From the NCBI GenBank assembly GCA_034440635.1, contig JAOTON010000465.1, forward strand, positions 186,001-250,000: a stretch of DNA of 64,000 bases, in the 5' to 3' direction. This stretch comes from Lepas anatifera. Lineage: Eukaryota > Arthropoda > Thecostraca > Lepadidae. Within the stretch, counting starts at the first letter, position 1. Each line of letters starts with the position of its first letter. Shown here in pieces: positions 46,698 through 59,149 of the stretch. The notes under the pieces are model-generated. The model saw only the letters and a list, made by a program, of their open reading frames with translations, searched no databases and was not told where the DNA came from. The position numbers were made by a program, and so were the translations under genes.

Positions 46698-47061
46698 GTT
46701 ATCAATGCAAAGATTCATGAGAAAGGTAATTTCAGTAAGTAAGTATGGTGTGAGCTTTTTTTAGTATCTTGGCAGTGATGGTATCATAACCGGCACCAGT
46801 GTTATTTAGTTCTTTAGTGAGGCACATAACATATTCAGAGGTCACAGGCCTAATGTTCATGAAATTATCCTTTTGAAAATCATTTGAGTATGAAAAGGGG
46901 TCTATGTTTGAAGAGGCTAGCTGGGATTCAAGAGATTGCCCTACTGTAGCAAAGAAGTTATTAAATTCATCAGCTATTTCTTGAGAGTCACTTATTCCCT
47001 GGTTATTAACTGTTAATGAATCTGGCAGTTTGACACCTTCTTTTCTTTTTCTCTTTATTAT

Positions 47062-48445
47062 TTAGTTCATTGTTTCCCAGAGCTTGCGAGAGTTGCTACG
47101 GTTTTTTTCAAGTTTGTTTCTATAGAAATTTTGTTTAGATTGCTTAATTAATGTGTTTAACCTATCTCTATATCGTGTAAAGACAAGTCTATTATGAGTT
47201 GTTCGGTTTTTTAGAAATTTTCTGTACAGTTTATTCTTATTATTTATACATTTCACCATTCCATTAGTTACCCAAGGTTGAATTGGTTCATTCTTGATAT
47301 TTGTTTCTAATTTAGACATACTGCCTATTTCATTTTTCATTGTATTGATTAATGTATTAGCATAGCATTCAGGGTCGCTAGTGGTAGGGGTTAGGTCCAA
47401 TTTATTTTTAACACGACGTGCAAGTGTATCTACGAGGGCTAGGTCAAAATAATCGATTTTGCTGAGGCTAGTGGGTAGTTTTTGCTTGACATGCTCAAAA
47501 TCAATAAAGATTGGAAGATGATCACTGGTATCATCAATAAGAAGACGAAACTTTCGGAAAGATTGAGGGAAATTAATAAATAGGTTATCAATTAGTGTTG
47601 CAGATGTATTTGTAATTTTGGTTGAAAGTGTAATAGTGGGGATGAATCCAGCTGATGCCATGGACGACATTAATGTGTCTGCAACTGAGGAATTGTTTAC
47701 TTGTAATAGATTAATATTGAAATCCCCTGCAATGATACATTTTTGTTCGATTTGGAAATATTGTCAGTAATTGTATCAAGGAAATTTAGAAAAGGTGTAC
47801 AGCCAAATGAGGGGACCTATATATAGTACCAATGATTATGTTATATGATATTGGTGAAGTAATTTCTATAAATGTTGACTGAAATTCAGTCAAATTGCAA
47901 GACAGGTCAGCCCTAACGACATGATTTAAGTTTTCTTTAATGTACTGTGCAACTCCCTTACCACGGGTATGCTCCTCAGGACAATTATTTATCAAATTAT
48001 ATCCTGGTATTTGGAAGTAACTAGTTAGGTGATTGTCTAGCCAAGTTTTTTAGACACAGATGACATCAAACTTAGCAGGGCAGTTTTCTAGCAGGGTGAT
48101 GACGTTAGCAAAATTTTTGGGCAGTGATCTCACATTTAAATGGATCATGGGAAGATTAGAATTCTGAAGTTGAAGATTTTGATTTTTTTTGTATTTACAT
48201 TGATCTGCAATGTGAGCAAATTCGTCCTCAAAAGTGTAACCCTCATCATCTATGACATAAGTGTCGAAAGACAGTCGAGAATATTTTTCATGATGTGAAA
48301 GGTCAGCATGCACGTCAAGACATGCAGGAAGGGGATACAGAAGAAAGAAAAATAAGAAGCAAAATAAGTACAGAAAAAACACTTGAAATGAACTGGGCCC
48401 CTGGATTACTAGCAAATATAAGGGGATTGCACAAGGGAGAGCCAA
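47062..48445 (-). pseudogene. LINE B APE-type endonuclease and linker
   Basis: IHLNVRSLPKNF (about 48150-48110) is the N-terminal endonuclease motif. GKGVAQYIKENLNHVV and IIIGTIYRSP (47960-47800) form the middle. TLIDNLFINF and DDTSDHLPIFIDF (about 47600-47500) are the C-terminal catalytic SDH region. A basic linker (RKLWETMN) leads toward the RT. Frame breaks occur near 48050 and 47690-47790. Confidence 0.8.
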
Positions 48446-49181
48446 GTCCCAACTAGAAAAAGGTCTTGGGCAGTTGATATTAGCTGAAAGTTGTCCAGAT
48501 CAATGAATTTAGTCTAGACAAGCAGGCTAGGCGCCCGAGACCGGGCGCCGGGGCCCCAATCCCGGCGCCCTCCCCGCCCCCTAGAAACAAAGGTCCGAGG
48601 AGGCGGAGGGCGGCAGAGAGTCTTCAGAGACAGACGCCCACCGCCAAACAACAGTGTCGCAGGCGGGAGCGCCCGCCCCCGGCGCCAGGCTCTTGTCCTG
48701 GCGCCTACTCCCGGCAACCCCCGGACCCAGGGGGCCCGGTGGAGCGGAGGCCTGACGTAACTGCCGCACAGTGCCGGACGCCACAGGCCCGCTGAACATA
48801 CTGGGCCATCAGCTTTCCAGTCCACTGGAGCACATAGGGAAGAGGGGAGGCTAGTTTTTCTCAATCACAGACTTAGGCACTGTTTCAGCACCCGTTTCCT
48901 GGACAGGGGAGTGGTTTCGGTGCTCAAAAGAGCTGTGTCATCACAGCCCTCAGAGCTACCTGATGCACTTGAATCAAACTGGGATTCACCTTCGGATGGC
49001 CGATGGCCCCGATTCTCACATCTGCTCATAGAGGAGTTTGTGGCAGGTGTTGCCACTGAACTGACTACTGTGTCAGGATTGTGTGTCACAACCTAGTCAC
49101 CCCTGGACAGATGAGGTGCGCTTGGTCTGCGATGGGTTCGCCTATTCTGGACAGTCTTCCATGTCCTCCTGTCCCTCCCTC

Positions 49182-49983
49182 TCATGACCCCATGGGTGTT
49201 ACCCATGGTGCTAGCACAAGGACCGGACACCTGCTCCCCCTGCAGATCTGGGTGATTTGATCCCTTGTAGTCCCTACCGGTATCTCGGTAGGTTTGTCAC
49301 CATCTTTGACTTTTATGAATATGTCCCCCCTGAATGTAAAGTAAGATTTGAATGGGCAGTCCCTATCCTTCATGCTGCTGAGAGTTTGGACTACTTCCAT
49401 TCTGTCCTGGGTGAGTGATTCGAATATCAGGAGGCCATGACGTAGTGGCTTTGTCCTCTTTTTGTACACTGTCATCCGGTCATCAAGATCTCTGAATCTG
49501 ACCGGGATGGTGTTCGTTTTTTGCAACCGATGGCAGGATGTGAAAGCATCCCTTCCCAGATTGATGCCAAGATAAACCAGGAATAGATTAAGCACGATGC
49601 GCCTTACATTCTCATTGTCTGATTGGTTCGGAACAGCTCTACCAGAAAGTACCAGTGTGAATTTTCTCCCATACTGTTCTAGGCTCTCTAGTCTTTATGT
49701 TGTTGCTTGTTCCTTTCTAATGAGAGTTTCATGATCTACTAAAACTGACTCAAGGAGTTTTTCCACATGGGCTTGTGCAGAGACTGCCTCTTCATGAAGC
49801 AAGTGAGCCGAGAGTAGTTCTTGTTTTTAGATTTTCCTGCTCTTTGCGAAGTCCCTGCAACTCTGTCTCAATAACAGTATTTCTGGCCTCAATTGCAGCA
49901 TATTTTAACTGTAAGTCATCAATGTTCTCTTTAAGGTTGTTTTTTTGAGGGCATGTTGCTGCCAAGAACAAGTCTAGAATCAA
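49182..49983 (-). pseudogene. LINE B ORF1-like nucleic-acid-binding protein
   Basis: 49792-49983 reads as a coiled coil (NLKENIDDLQLKYAAIEARN, then VIETELQGLRKEQENLK). 49182-49595 holds a conserved-looking block, CHRLQKTNTIPVRFRDLDDR, then FRGDIFIKV, as in the C-terminal RNA-binding part of LINE ORF1 proteins. The two lie in separate frames. Its place upstream of the endonuclease supports the call. Confidence 0.6.
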
Positions 49984-50585
49984 GTTTTGGAATTGAATGT
50001 TGATAACAAATTCAAGACTGGGGAAAATGTACAGATATAATCAAATATCACCCAGATAGAGGAGGGAGCACAGAGATGCACCCCACGGCAGTCAACACAA
50101 CTTCCAAAAAATGTATCTATAAGTTTAACGAGGCAAGGCTGTCTCCTTCACTATCCCTGAACAGTCAGAGTGGCATACTTTCGTCCCCTTTCTGGCCCAG
50201 GCTAAACCGGAGAAATGAAAATAAACTCCAATAAGTCTCAGTTAACCAAAAAATTCAACTCGTCTGGCCGGCTTTATCAACGCATACCTATGAATAATAC
50301 AAATCTAGCAAGGTAAGCTCACGGGGAGGATCAGAAAAAGACTAAGAGGAAGTTATATTTGATTTTTCTGTAATTCTACTGACTCCGAAAACAACCGCGA
50401 ACTGCGCGGACTAAGCAGATTTCACAGACGAAACCTTCGCACCTCAATCAATCAATCTGCAACAACCCTCGCCAATACACCGGCGGCCTAATGAACAACT
50501 GACAACACAATTCAAAATGGCGGAACTAGTGCGTGTGAAAACGAGTGAAGTGTTCTCAACTTTAAAGAGTACTGGAGCACAAAAA

Positions 50586-51424
50586 TTAGGGGAAGTCCGT
50601 GCAAGAGTACGCACTTAACTTTCTAAAGGCTTTGACTTTTCTCCTATAAGTCTAACAGCTAAAATTTTTATGTGGTTTTTTAGCCTGAAAAATTGTGTAT
50701 GTATGGTCCATGTTTCAACTCGATGTCTCTGAAAGGGACTCACCACGAGCCCATCAAAATAAAAGTCACGTGCGTACTCTTGCCGGAGTGGGTCGGTAAG
50801 AGTACGCAAGAGAGGAGGCTGGAGAACGCACTGATGCCCCGCTGTGCTTGAGGTGCATAGGCCATATCGCGAAGTTTTTTTGTCGCCAAACTAGGCGATT
50901 GTATGATTTTATATCGTTCTGAATATACTAGAACTATGTTGCAACGTTTGGTTTTCCAAATATGAATGACGGACTCTGTTCCGAGCCAAAATTAAATTTT
51001 CCTATCTCTTAAGCATGCGCACTCTTGCCCAATGGTCTACTGCGTACTCTTGCCGGACATGCTCCCTTGGGAAGAAGTCTTCATAAACATGTTGACAGGC
51101 CTTTTAGCGTGAGCTCCGGTCCTGGAGCACAGTTCTAGCTCAGCTTTCTTACTGAAGACAGGCCGTAATACAATACTTTTGATAATTGAAGCATGGTCTA
51201 CCAGTTTACCCAGTTAAGAAATATTACTTCAAGGGTGCCCAGAAACTTATTTTGCTCTGAACTCCCGCGGAAAGAACAGGAGCACGTTGAATTTTGGTGT
51301 GCAGCCTAGGCACTGACCTTGCTTTTTTATACCAGGGTATCCACCATCTCAGTGGTTGCTAAGTAACCAAAACAGCTGCTGCGTACTCTTATCTCCTGCG
51401 TACTCTTACCCGCCCTTACCCTAA
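50586..51424. mobile_element. Inverted-repeat element with AAGAGTACGCA motifs
   Basis: Ends TTAGGGGAAGTCCGTGCAAG and the complement of CGCCCTTACCCTAA, each followed by AAGAGTACGCA. The undecamer or its complement recurs about six times (about 50603, 50771, 50799, 51042, 51382, 51399), often with a GCCGG neighbour. 839 bp, no coding. Confidence 0.6.
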
Positions 51425-52180
51425 GTTTATTTTTTATTTATTTATCAGCTGCGGACACTTCCACACATGAGGTGGCTTTTCAAGCACCGTCGTAATGGAC
51501 ATGAAGTGATGCAAACTATGGAAGGAGACGGTAAGGATAAGGATAGATGAGGGTAAAGTAAGGTGGAATACTACCTTACTTTTTGTGATTTGGGAGAGCT
51601 CACGACAAATGATAATCAGTAGTGAAATAAAATGCCTAAGGCTTGATCTACTTCAGCTTAAATTCTACGTCGACAGTTACAACACTTAGCATTCAAGGCT
51701 TAAAATAGTGATGGTCCAGGTTCAGCAAATATCTCAATGGAAAAGCTAGATTTTTAGATAAATAATAAACGCACAAGACAAGATCAATTGAGGAAAATTG
51801 ACTAGAAGCCTAATTTGAAATATAAGTAAACCAAATGTTGCAAAACAGTTTCCTAATAATATTTATACAAGGAGCTATAATACCAGGGTCGTCGCAGTGG
51901 CGGAGGCTGAACCGTGGATAGCGTCGGGCGCGTCCGCACAGGTCGGGAGCAGAGAGAAGAATGAACATCTCGGCCTACATCATATGAATGAACATCTAGA
52001 TCTACATCAATGAATATCTAGGCTACATCTAGGCCTGACTCCATACTGTGAATTAATATTTTTGCACATATAATATTGGGGGATTGGTGCCTTCATGGAA
52101 GGGGCGGGAGGGGCACCAACATAATTTTTCAGAAGTTTCCCACTGGTTGTTCAATTATTTTCGCAAAGATGACGTAGGAA
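51425..52180. other. Intronic, no feature recognised
   Basis: No conserved frame or repeat family recognised. Confidence 0.35.
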
Positions 52181-52189
52181 TTGTTTTGC

Positions 52190-52800
52190 GTGGTCTTTTG
52201 GGACAACTTTGCTTTGGTGGCACAGTGGAACAATCATCTACTCTACAGTGGCCAAAAATATGAGGGCAGCCCATGTTGCAGCGGCCCGCTCTAGGCCTGA
52301 AAAAGGGGGTCAGTTGTGAAATACGGGCGTTCAACCGCAAAATAGTGGGTGGCTGGAGGTGACTGAAGGTGGTCCACGTTAAAATGGTGTGCACTAAGTT
52401 TGGAAAGAGCAGCCGATGGAGGGGAAGGTGCGCGCAATAATGCACTAGAGGGTAGCCAAAAGTAGATACGGGCGATATATCTTACAATGGGCTGCCTTAT
52501 GACAAAAAAGGTGGCCAATTGCAGATAGATGCGCCCAACCACAGAATAAAGGGGTCCGAAGATGAATGAGGACGGTCCACGGCAAAGTGGGGCGCCCTAA
52601 GGCTGCAACAGGAGGCCAGTGGTGGAAATTACATACAGACACACCGACTAGGGCGGATAAATAGATTGAGGGTGGGCCATGTTGCGATGGGGAGCCCTGA
52701 GGCTGAAAAGGGCGGCTATTCGTAAATATGAGGGCGCAATACCACAAACAAGGGCGGTAAGAGACGATGAGAGCGGTCCAAATTGAAGTGGGTCGCCCAG
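52190..52800. repeat. Degenerate 30-36 bp tandem repeats
   Basis: A strongly mutated motif (GGGCGCCCTGAGGCTGAAAA, then GGCGGCCA and AATATGGGCG) recurs through the stretch. Overlapping open frames on the minus strand result from it. Similar in style to 61290-61610. Confidence 0.45.
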
Positions 52801-53378
52801 TAGTATACCAGGGGCAGCTGATTACTGATCATACAGCAAAACTGTATTATCATACAGCTGATCATACAGTTTTGCAACCATTGATAGCAAGGCTTATGTT
52901 CTACCGCGAAGTAGTTGTATTCAAAGTCTAATGTCGGATTTTCTGGGTCAATATTCAACATTTATCTGCAATTTACGGGGGGTTGGTTGGTGCAGGCGGC
53001 TCGTGCCGGTACTGGGACCCGTCCTTGCATTATTTACCTGTGTTCGGAGTTGTGCAGATTTGGGTCCACCAAGAGGCAGAATTTGACGCCCTGCCCCAGC
53101 TCAAGTCCAGCTTACACCCATTCTACCTACAGCGCCGTGTGACCTCAGTATTTCTTGCATTGTTGCCCTCCCTTCTTCGCACCAAATTGGACCAATTTGG
53201 CTGATGCGGCCACAGCTCTACCGTTATGAATGACCTTGAGCCCAGACTGTTTTGATCCCTTCTCCGTTTTCTTTCGAATTTTCCCTCCGTCAGTGGGACT
53301 ATGAACAATGTGTCATTCATCCATCAGGTCAAGCTATTCTATATTCTTCTTTTATCGTCTGGCCTCGGATCCCCGCAG
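52801..53378. other. Intronic, no gene recognised
   Basis: A 73-codon plus-strand frame (52983-53204) is open but unrecognised. The end forms the Ig3 second-half acceptor. Confidence 0.35.
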
Positions 53379-53520
53379 GCCGCCCGGGGCAATCTCAGCA
53401 GCAGTACCCTGTCGTTTCGGCCCACTCCAGAAGACGACGCCCGGAGCCTGACCTGTCGCGCCCAGAACCGCCACGTCACAAACGGAACTGTCTCAGACAC
53501 TCGGCTACTTAGCGTGCACT
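53379..53520 (+). CDS. Sidestep-like receptor, Ig3 second-half exon
   Basis: Acceptor ggatccccgcag, donor cact/gtatgt. In phase 0 it encodes AARGNLSSSTLSFRPTPEDD, then ARSLTCRAQNRHVTNGTVSD and TRLLSVH. The G(N)L..STL.F.PT..D...LTCRA.N pattern is the D-to-G strand portion of Sidestep Ig3, with the second disulphide Cys and the long F-G loop carrying an NGT sequon. It exits in phase 1, so that T joins AT of the next exon to make Tyr. It is separated from its domain partner by about 26 kb of repeats. Confidence 0.88.
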
Positions 53521-54118
53521 GTATGTAAAACAGCTGAAGCTGGCGCTGCGGCCAGTGTTGTACGCTGAGCGACAATCAATGCAGCGCAATGTAAACAGCA
53601 TTGGAGTAAACGATGAATGTTGTCAATCGTTTCAATGATACGTGTTATTTTTATACACCAACGGGGTTTTGTCTGTTTGACGCACCAGTGTTGCGTGCAA
53701 AAAGGTTAATCGGTTAATCCGTGCAGATACGATAGATTATGAAAGGCTCTGTGGTCGAATCAATGTTAAACATTGTTATTTGTATCATGTGAACTTTGTT
53801 CCAAACATTTTTATCGTTGTTTCACCTTTCTATTTTTAGAAATTGTCCCAACAGTTATGTTTCTCTTGTTTTCTCACTTTCTTCGTAGACTGTTCGAATT
53901 TGTGTCGTTCAAATTTATGATAGATGCAGGTCGATTCATTGGGTGGTTTCTGTACAATACTATAAGGTCCATTTCAATAGTATTTCTTATATAGTAGTTT
54001 TTTAGTAGTAATAGTAATTTTTTAGCTAGTCTGGAAGGGCTTTCCATTAAAGTTGTGTGTCTGCAGGAGTAGGAGTTTGTGCTGTAAAATGGAGGAGCAA
54101 ACCTGACCTTTTTTGCAG
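53521..54118. other. Short intron between Ig3 and Ig4 exons
   Basis: No repeat or RNA gene seen. Confidence 0.5.
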
Positions 54119-54249
54119 ATGCCCCGAGGGTGAAACTGGGACTGGGTTACGCGTTGAACCCGGACGACATCAGAGAAGGTGCTGATGTCTACTTTGAGTG
54201 CAACATTCGAGCGAATCCAAATATATACAGCGTAAAGTGGACCCACGAG
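54119..54249 (+). CDS. Sidestep-like receptor, Ig4 first-half exon
   Basis: Acceptor ttttttgcag at 54109-54118. The frame gives Y-APRVKLGLGYALNPDD, IREGADVYFECNIRANPNI, then YSVKWTHE. The IREG.DVYFECNI..NP..Y.V.W.H block is one of the most conserved parts of Sidestep proteins and gives the first Cys and core Trp of Ig4. The donor may be gtaaac at 54250 or gtaaga at 54256. Both leave phase 0 and differ by two residues (VN). The exon lies only 598 bp after the Ig3 exon. Confidence 0.88.
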
Positions 54250-54474
54250 GTAAACGTAAGACATCGCTGGTAGACATGTGTGGAGATCCCAGGGGGTTAA
54301 GAGGCAAAGGCCCCCTATATTTTGGTTCTCCACAGGGTTTGTATAGGGCTTGTATAGCTGTGCCAGCGTTAACCCATCCAGAGCCCACCCACCACCCCTC
54401 CCCCTCATCCTGGGTCGAGAAGAGGTATCCAGCCTTACTTGTAGAATGGATACCGTAAATAAGAATGGTATGGA

Positions 54475-54475
54475 A

Positions 54476-54543
<68 letters not shown>

Positions 54544-54611
54544 GTAAACTCGGGGAGTAGATTTTCCAACACATTAATACATACATACATTAATACATAC
54601 ATAAATTGATT

Positions 54612-54680
<69 letters not shown>

Positions 54681-54909
54681 AATAGTGAGGAAGCAAGTTA
54701 TTATCTAAATATATATATTGCTAAATGTCACAGCAGCTTTCGCATTAATGAACTTTCTTGAGAGTTTTTCGATGCTTCTTGTTTGTTTCCTTTCCTCTGG
54801 ATTAAGATTGTTAAGGACCGATCTGAAAGACATAAGTAAGGTAAAAATAAGGTATTTAATGGTTCCATTTCGTTTATATATATATTATATATATATATAT
54901 ATATATATC
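54475..54909. repeat. Three TA microsatellites
   Basis: Pure TA runs at about 54477-54541, 54614-54677 and 54875-54908, with TACA tetranucleotides between the first two. Open frames of alternating Tyr-Ile are artefacts. Confidence 0.95.
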
Positions 54910-55561
54910 GCGCGACGTTTCAAAAGTTACACACTTTTATCTTCAGGCATTAAAATGTATTGCTTGGTTTGGTGCGTTTGGTGAAAAGGTGAAGAATGAA
55001 TCATATTATGATCTCTTCCAAGTTTGAAAATTATTCCCTCAAAATGTTATATATATTTCCACACGGCACTTTAAGTTGTGACAGATGGCAAATATTAGCT
55101 TTGAATAATATACGAACTAACAACTGACACAACAGGTAAACCAAAAATAATAACACAAGCATCACACTCTCAATCTGTTACCTTTATATGATGTGAGTAT
55201 GCCTCGTGCGTGTGTCTGAAGTTTTATTGATGGTTGTTTTTGTCTGATCAGAATTATTTCTAAATTTCCAAGTCTGCGTAGGTTATGTTCTTTTGCGAGG
55301 ATGGTCGTGTTGTTTACTAGTGTTCATCGTGTGAGTGGTTCGTCGTGAAATTTATCAGTGTGCGTTAGTGGCCCCCCTGATTTTAAATGCATTATTAGTC
55401 GTCTGCTGAGTGTGGTGGTTGTTTTCCCAATGTATCCACTACTTGGCTGGAGCGCCCAGTCTCCTATGTTGCATTTATAGTAGTAGATGACATTGGTTTG
55501 TTTGATTGGTGTCTGGTCTTGTGTTGGGTTGCACCCAGACACACCGATGGCACCATATCGC
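54910..55561. other. Intronic, no feature recognised
   Basis: A minus-strand frame (55324-55629) includes YIGKTTTTLSRRLIMHLKSG, resembling the GIY-YIG-like or retroelement 'SRR...HL' regions of Penelope-type elements. It is short and isolated, so I leave it unassigned. Confidence 0.3.
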
Positions 55562-56754
55562 TTAACCCTTGCCCCGGTGGCGGGTACGAGCCACCTTCGC
55601 CCTGGTGGGGGGCTAAAAAGACCCCCCACGATCTCAAAAACTAAGAGAGCTAGAAAAAGCGCAAAACGGCAATCGAAAGCTCTTCGAAAATGATATCGAA
55701 AATACTTCGGTCATTTTTCTTGTCAGGTCAATATCAAGGTCACCAGAGGTCAAAATAGGTCAAAATCGCTAATATGAGGTGTACTAAGAAAACTTCATAT
55801 ATCTCAGAAACTATGATAGCTAGAAACATTTTTCTAACACCATTCGAAAGCTCTTGAGATGTGCTTTCATTACAGTGGCATTCATTTTCGTGTCAGGTCA
55901 AAGCCTAGGGAGGTACAGGTCACTAAATATTGGGCATATTCTTGGGAATGTCCATAGCCACCCATGCATAAGGGCGTTTACTTTTTCGCTAATAGCTTCC
56001 AAACCAAACAAGATACAGCCATAGTTTATGCACCATTACAATCCTCTCGTCAATACGAATCGAATGATATATGATATTGCTATGCCAGGTCAAATTTAAG
56101 AATTTGACCTGACCCAGGTCAACGGTCTGACCCAACTTGACCTGGTATAGTCATGATGTATATCATTTGACTTCTAGTGACTATACAAACACTTCGGTGA
56201 CAAAATAAAAGCTCTATCTTCGTTTATTCAAAATTTATAGAGAAAAACACCAAAAATGCTTATTTGACCTAAGGTGACCTTTTAAAGGTCACAAGTCAAA
56301 AATTTTGGTATCAGCTTCAGAAATGGGCTAAGAGCAAGTCGCAACCGATGTTTGAAGTTGATTCCATCCATACTTACTGAGAAAAGCTTATTTCGTGATT
56401 TTCCCCATGCATTGTCAATGGGGAGGTCATGCTCTGCACATGACCTTAGGTCACCAATATAAAAATCCCGGAACAAATGTTGTAGCTCCTGGTGAGCCCA
56501 AGATGTGGTATGAGTTTCAACTTGATCGATTAACCCTTCTTTTAGTTATGCCGTCCTAAGTATTTTTTGAGGTGAGGTCACTTCACCTGACCTGGTGACC
56601 TGACCTGATATGACCTTGAGCCAAAATTTTCAGGAAAGATGTAAAAATGATGAAGGAACAGCTAGACCAGGTTTGTGGCGCTGCGCGCCGCCGTTTTTGG
56701 TCACTTCGAAAACCCGAGGGGGTCTAAAAGACCCCCCACCCGGGCGAAGGTTAA
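55562..56754 (+). mobile_element. TTAA-flanked MITE, family G, best copy
   Basis: 1193 bp with TTAA at both ends. TTAACCCTTGCCCCGGTGGC at the left, CCCACCCGGGCGAAGGTTAA at the right. The GC hairpin with T run is near the right end (56677-56699). Serves as the uninterrupted reference for 2038-3443 and 41567-42720. Confidence 0.85.
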
Positions 56755-57165
56755 CATCTAGAACAAATCACCAAAACCACCATCTCTCATCATGAAAAAC
56801 AATCAATATATATACATATGATTCTTATATAATGTATAAGAATGGTATGGAAGGTATCGTATAGAATCTATTGGCGCACTGGCTCTAAAGGGAATGTGAC
56901 ACCCTAGTGTAATACCAAACTGGAGCGGTTTAAGAGGCATGGTGTAATGCTAATTTGGCCTTATGTATATTAAAAATGGCCAATTAGTGTTTTATTTCAT
57001 TTTTCCTTTCCAGATTAGAAAATATCCAGGTCGGTGTTACGTAATTATCTGATACCGCTTCATGCTACCATTTCATAGCTTCAACTACTACCCGTTGGGG
57101 TTCGTCACAAATGAGTAGAGCACAGCTGATGCAATTTTTATAACAGTGGCTAGAAAACGTGCATT

Positions 57166-57360
57166 AGGTGATGACCAGGGGTGATGACCAGGCGTTAGGT
57201 GGTGACCAGGGGTGATGACCAGGCGTTAGGTGATGACCAGGGGTGATGACCAGGCGTTAGGTGATGACCAGGGGTGATGACCAGGCGTTAGGTGATGACC
57301 AGGGGTGATGACCAGGCGTTAGGTGATGACCAGGGGGTGATGACCAGGCGTTAGGTGTTG
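57166..57360. repeat. 31-bp minisatellite, about six units
   Basis: Unit GGTGATGACCAGGGGTGATG followed by ACCAGGCGTTA, nearly identical in all copies, so young. It is followed directly by GGACGGATCCAGCAA, an hAT-like MITE end motif. Confidence 0.92.
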
Positions 57361-57856
57361 ACCAGGGACGGATCCAGCAATTACCAAAGGGTTTAGGTGA
57401 AACCTGACAGGGGCCCGGCCTCCTCGAGGGGGCCCGAATAACTTTGGAGCCCGACCGTGCAAAGTATAAATTTTCAGAAAAAATGTAGGCAAACATAAAA
57501 ATATGTCGGCGAGCAAAAACAAATATTACCCTCCGTTTTGGGGTAAATTCGAAGAACTCCAGTGGCACAAAACACTTTGAACTGGCTCTAGAATAGCTGA
57601 GATCCGCTCAATATTGGACTGAGTCTCCACAAATCCAGGGACTGGCCCAATTTGGGCCAGGATCACTGATCGGGACCATCTCAGGTCGCATACAATATTA
57701 TAAGGCTTGCTTGAATGAAGAGTTTAAGATCTACTAATCCCAAACAGGGACGGATGTTGCAGCCACAGAGGGCCGAAAGGAGTACTACAAGCAAGGCAGG
57801 GGACCGACTGTAGCCACATAAGGCCCAGGTAGACCACGGGGCACAGTGATGCAGGA

Positions 57857-59045
57857 GGTGAGATGAGATGAGATGAGATGTATTTCGTCAAGGGTCCACA
57901 CTTGTGTGGCTTTTCACGATGACACGTCGCGACGTAAGACATGAAAGGTATATACAAAATGCTATGGATAAAAACAAAGTAAGAGCTATAAAAACACAGC
58001 AGCCGTGATCATAAAAGCAACAATACATCACACATACATACTCACTTAGATTTTCACACATATATACGCATCTTCACTGCCGAGTAATCAACATGTCCTT
58101 TAACGCAGCTCTAAATGGTCTTGTCCTGTCAAAGTCGAACTCGTTAAAAAGCTTGACACCGCGATAACATAGTCGTCGTCTGCCCGCTTCTGTCCTGATG
58201 CGCGGTAGAGTCAGTTGGTTTGATCGTCGTGTGTGATGTCCGTGTGCAGCGTCTGCTCTAATTCCGATCGTGTTGGCAATGGCCGACGGCTGCCCACTCT
58301 CTATGGCCTGGTTCACCGCACATAAAGTGTGATATTGCACTAGCTGCTCTGCACTGAGCCATCGCAATTCAGTAAGTACGGGAGATATGTGGTCGCCTCT
58401 CCGTTTACCGGTCACCACCCTCGCACCAAAGTTAATAATTTTTGGATTCGTCGGGTTTGCGTTACATTGCAGGAGCCGTAAATGCTGATACAATACCGTA
58501 CGATTGAAATCACGAGCCCTTGAACAATTTGCGCCAAATATCGTCGTGGTATAGTGTGCTGTGCATGACTGAGTGCTATCAGCGTACCTGTACACTTCTG
58601 TCTTACGGTGTCGATATGGGCTTCGAAGCTCAGGTGTCTGTCCATAGTCAAACCCAGATTTCTAACTACCCTAGAATCTGCAATAACTGATCCACAGAAA
58701 TTTAATGTAACTGCTGGCAATGACTTCAGCATTTGAGGAGTGCCAAATACAATCATTTGAGTTTTCCCCGTGTTCAATTTCATCTGGTTGTGACAAAACC
58801 ACTGGTATAATTTTTCCAGTGCGTGCTCCATCTGTTGAATAAGGCCCTGTAAGTTTTCTTTCTTTCCAGAAATATGAATTTGGCAATCATCAGCAAAACT
58901 TACAAGAGTGACATTTTCGTCAACAAAGAGGCCCAAATCATTTGAGAATAAAAGGTAGAGCACACATGAGAGACTACCACCCTGAAATATTGACATATTT
59001 GGGGAATTTGCTTTCACCTTTGAACGGCCTGAAAAACGGGACGAA
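57857..59045 (-). mobile_element. LINE C, 5'-truncated, different clade
   Basis: Minus-strand RT palm and C-terminal region. It starts abruptly near 59045. The 3' end carries tandem GAGAT units (57857-57882), a microsatellite tail as in several LINE clades. Its RT sequence is distinct from LINE A and B (VSFADD rather than FADDTAIL). Confidence 0.8.
58074..59017 (-). pseudogene. LINE C reverse transcriptase fragment
   Basis: FQGGSLSCVLYLLFSNDLGL is a degenerate motif B and GPLLF region; VSFADDCQIHI is the catalytic motif C. NQMKLNTGKTQMIVFG and NLGLTMDRHLSFEAHI follow. A one-base shift near 58437 moves the frame to INFGARVVTGKRRGDHISPV, then LRWLSAEQLVQYHTL and the end FRAALKDMLI. These are classical C-terminal motifs of non-LTR RT. 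Inactive because of truncation and the frameshift. Confidence 0.82.
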
Positions 59046-59149
59046 ATTCATAGCTAATTAAATAATAATGATAGAACAATGATTTTGGGTTCAATTTTAA
59101 GCTCTCCATCAGGCGGTTCAAACAAGCACACCAAATTTTATTTTTCCTC

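Larger units (their letters stand above)
42940..49983 (-). mobile_element. LINE B, near full length but broken
   Basis: Read on the minus strand: ORF1 (49983-49182), a GC-rich linker (49089-48514), an APE-type endonuclease (48445-47062), then RT (46560-42940) interrupted by a 2.2 kb hAT-like element. Order and motifs fit a Jockey/CR1-like element related to LINE A (shared QFGFRK, YLDL, GVPQGS.LGP and ENLKW). Many stops and frameshifts mark it as inactive. Confidence 0.82.

Noticed and set aside
54170..54586. Minus-strand frame of 138 codons with Tyr-Ile repeats
   Set aside because: Created by a TA microsatellite, antisense to the Ig4 exon.
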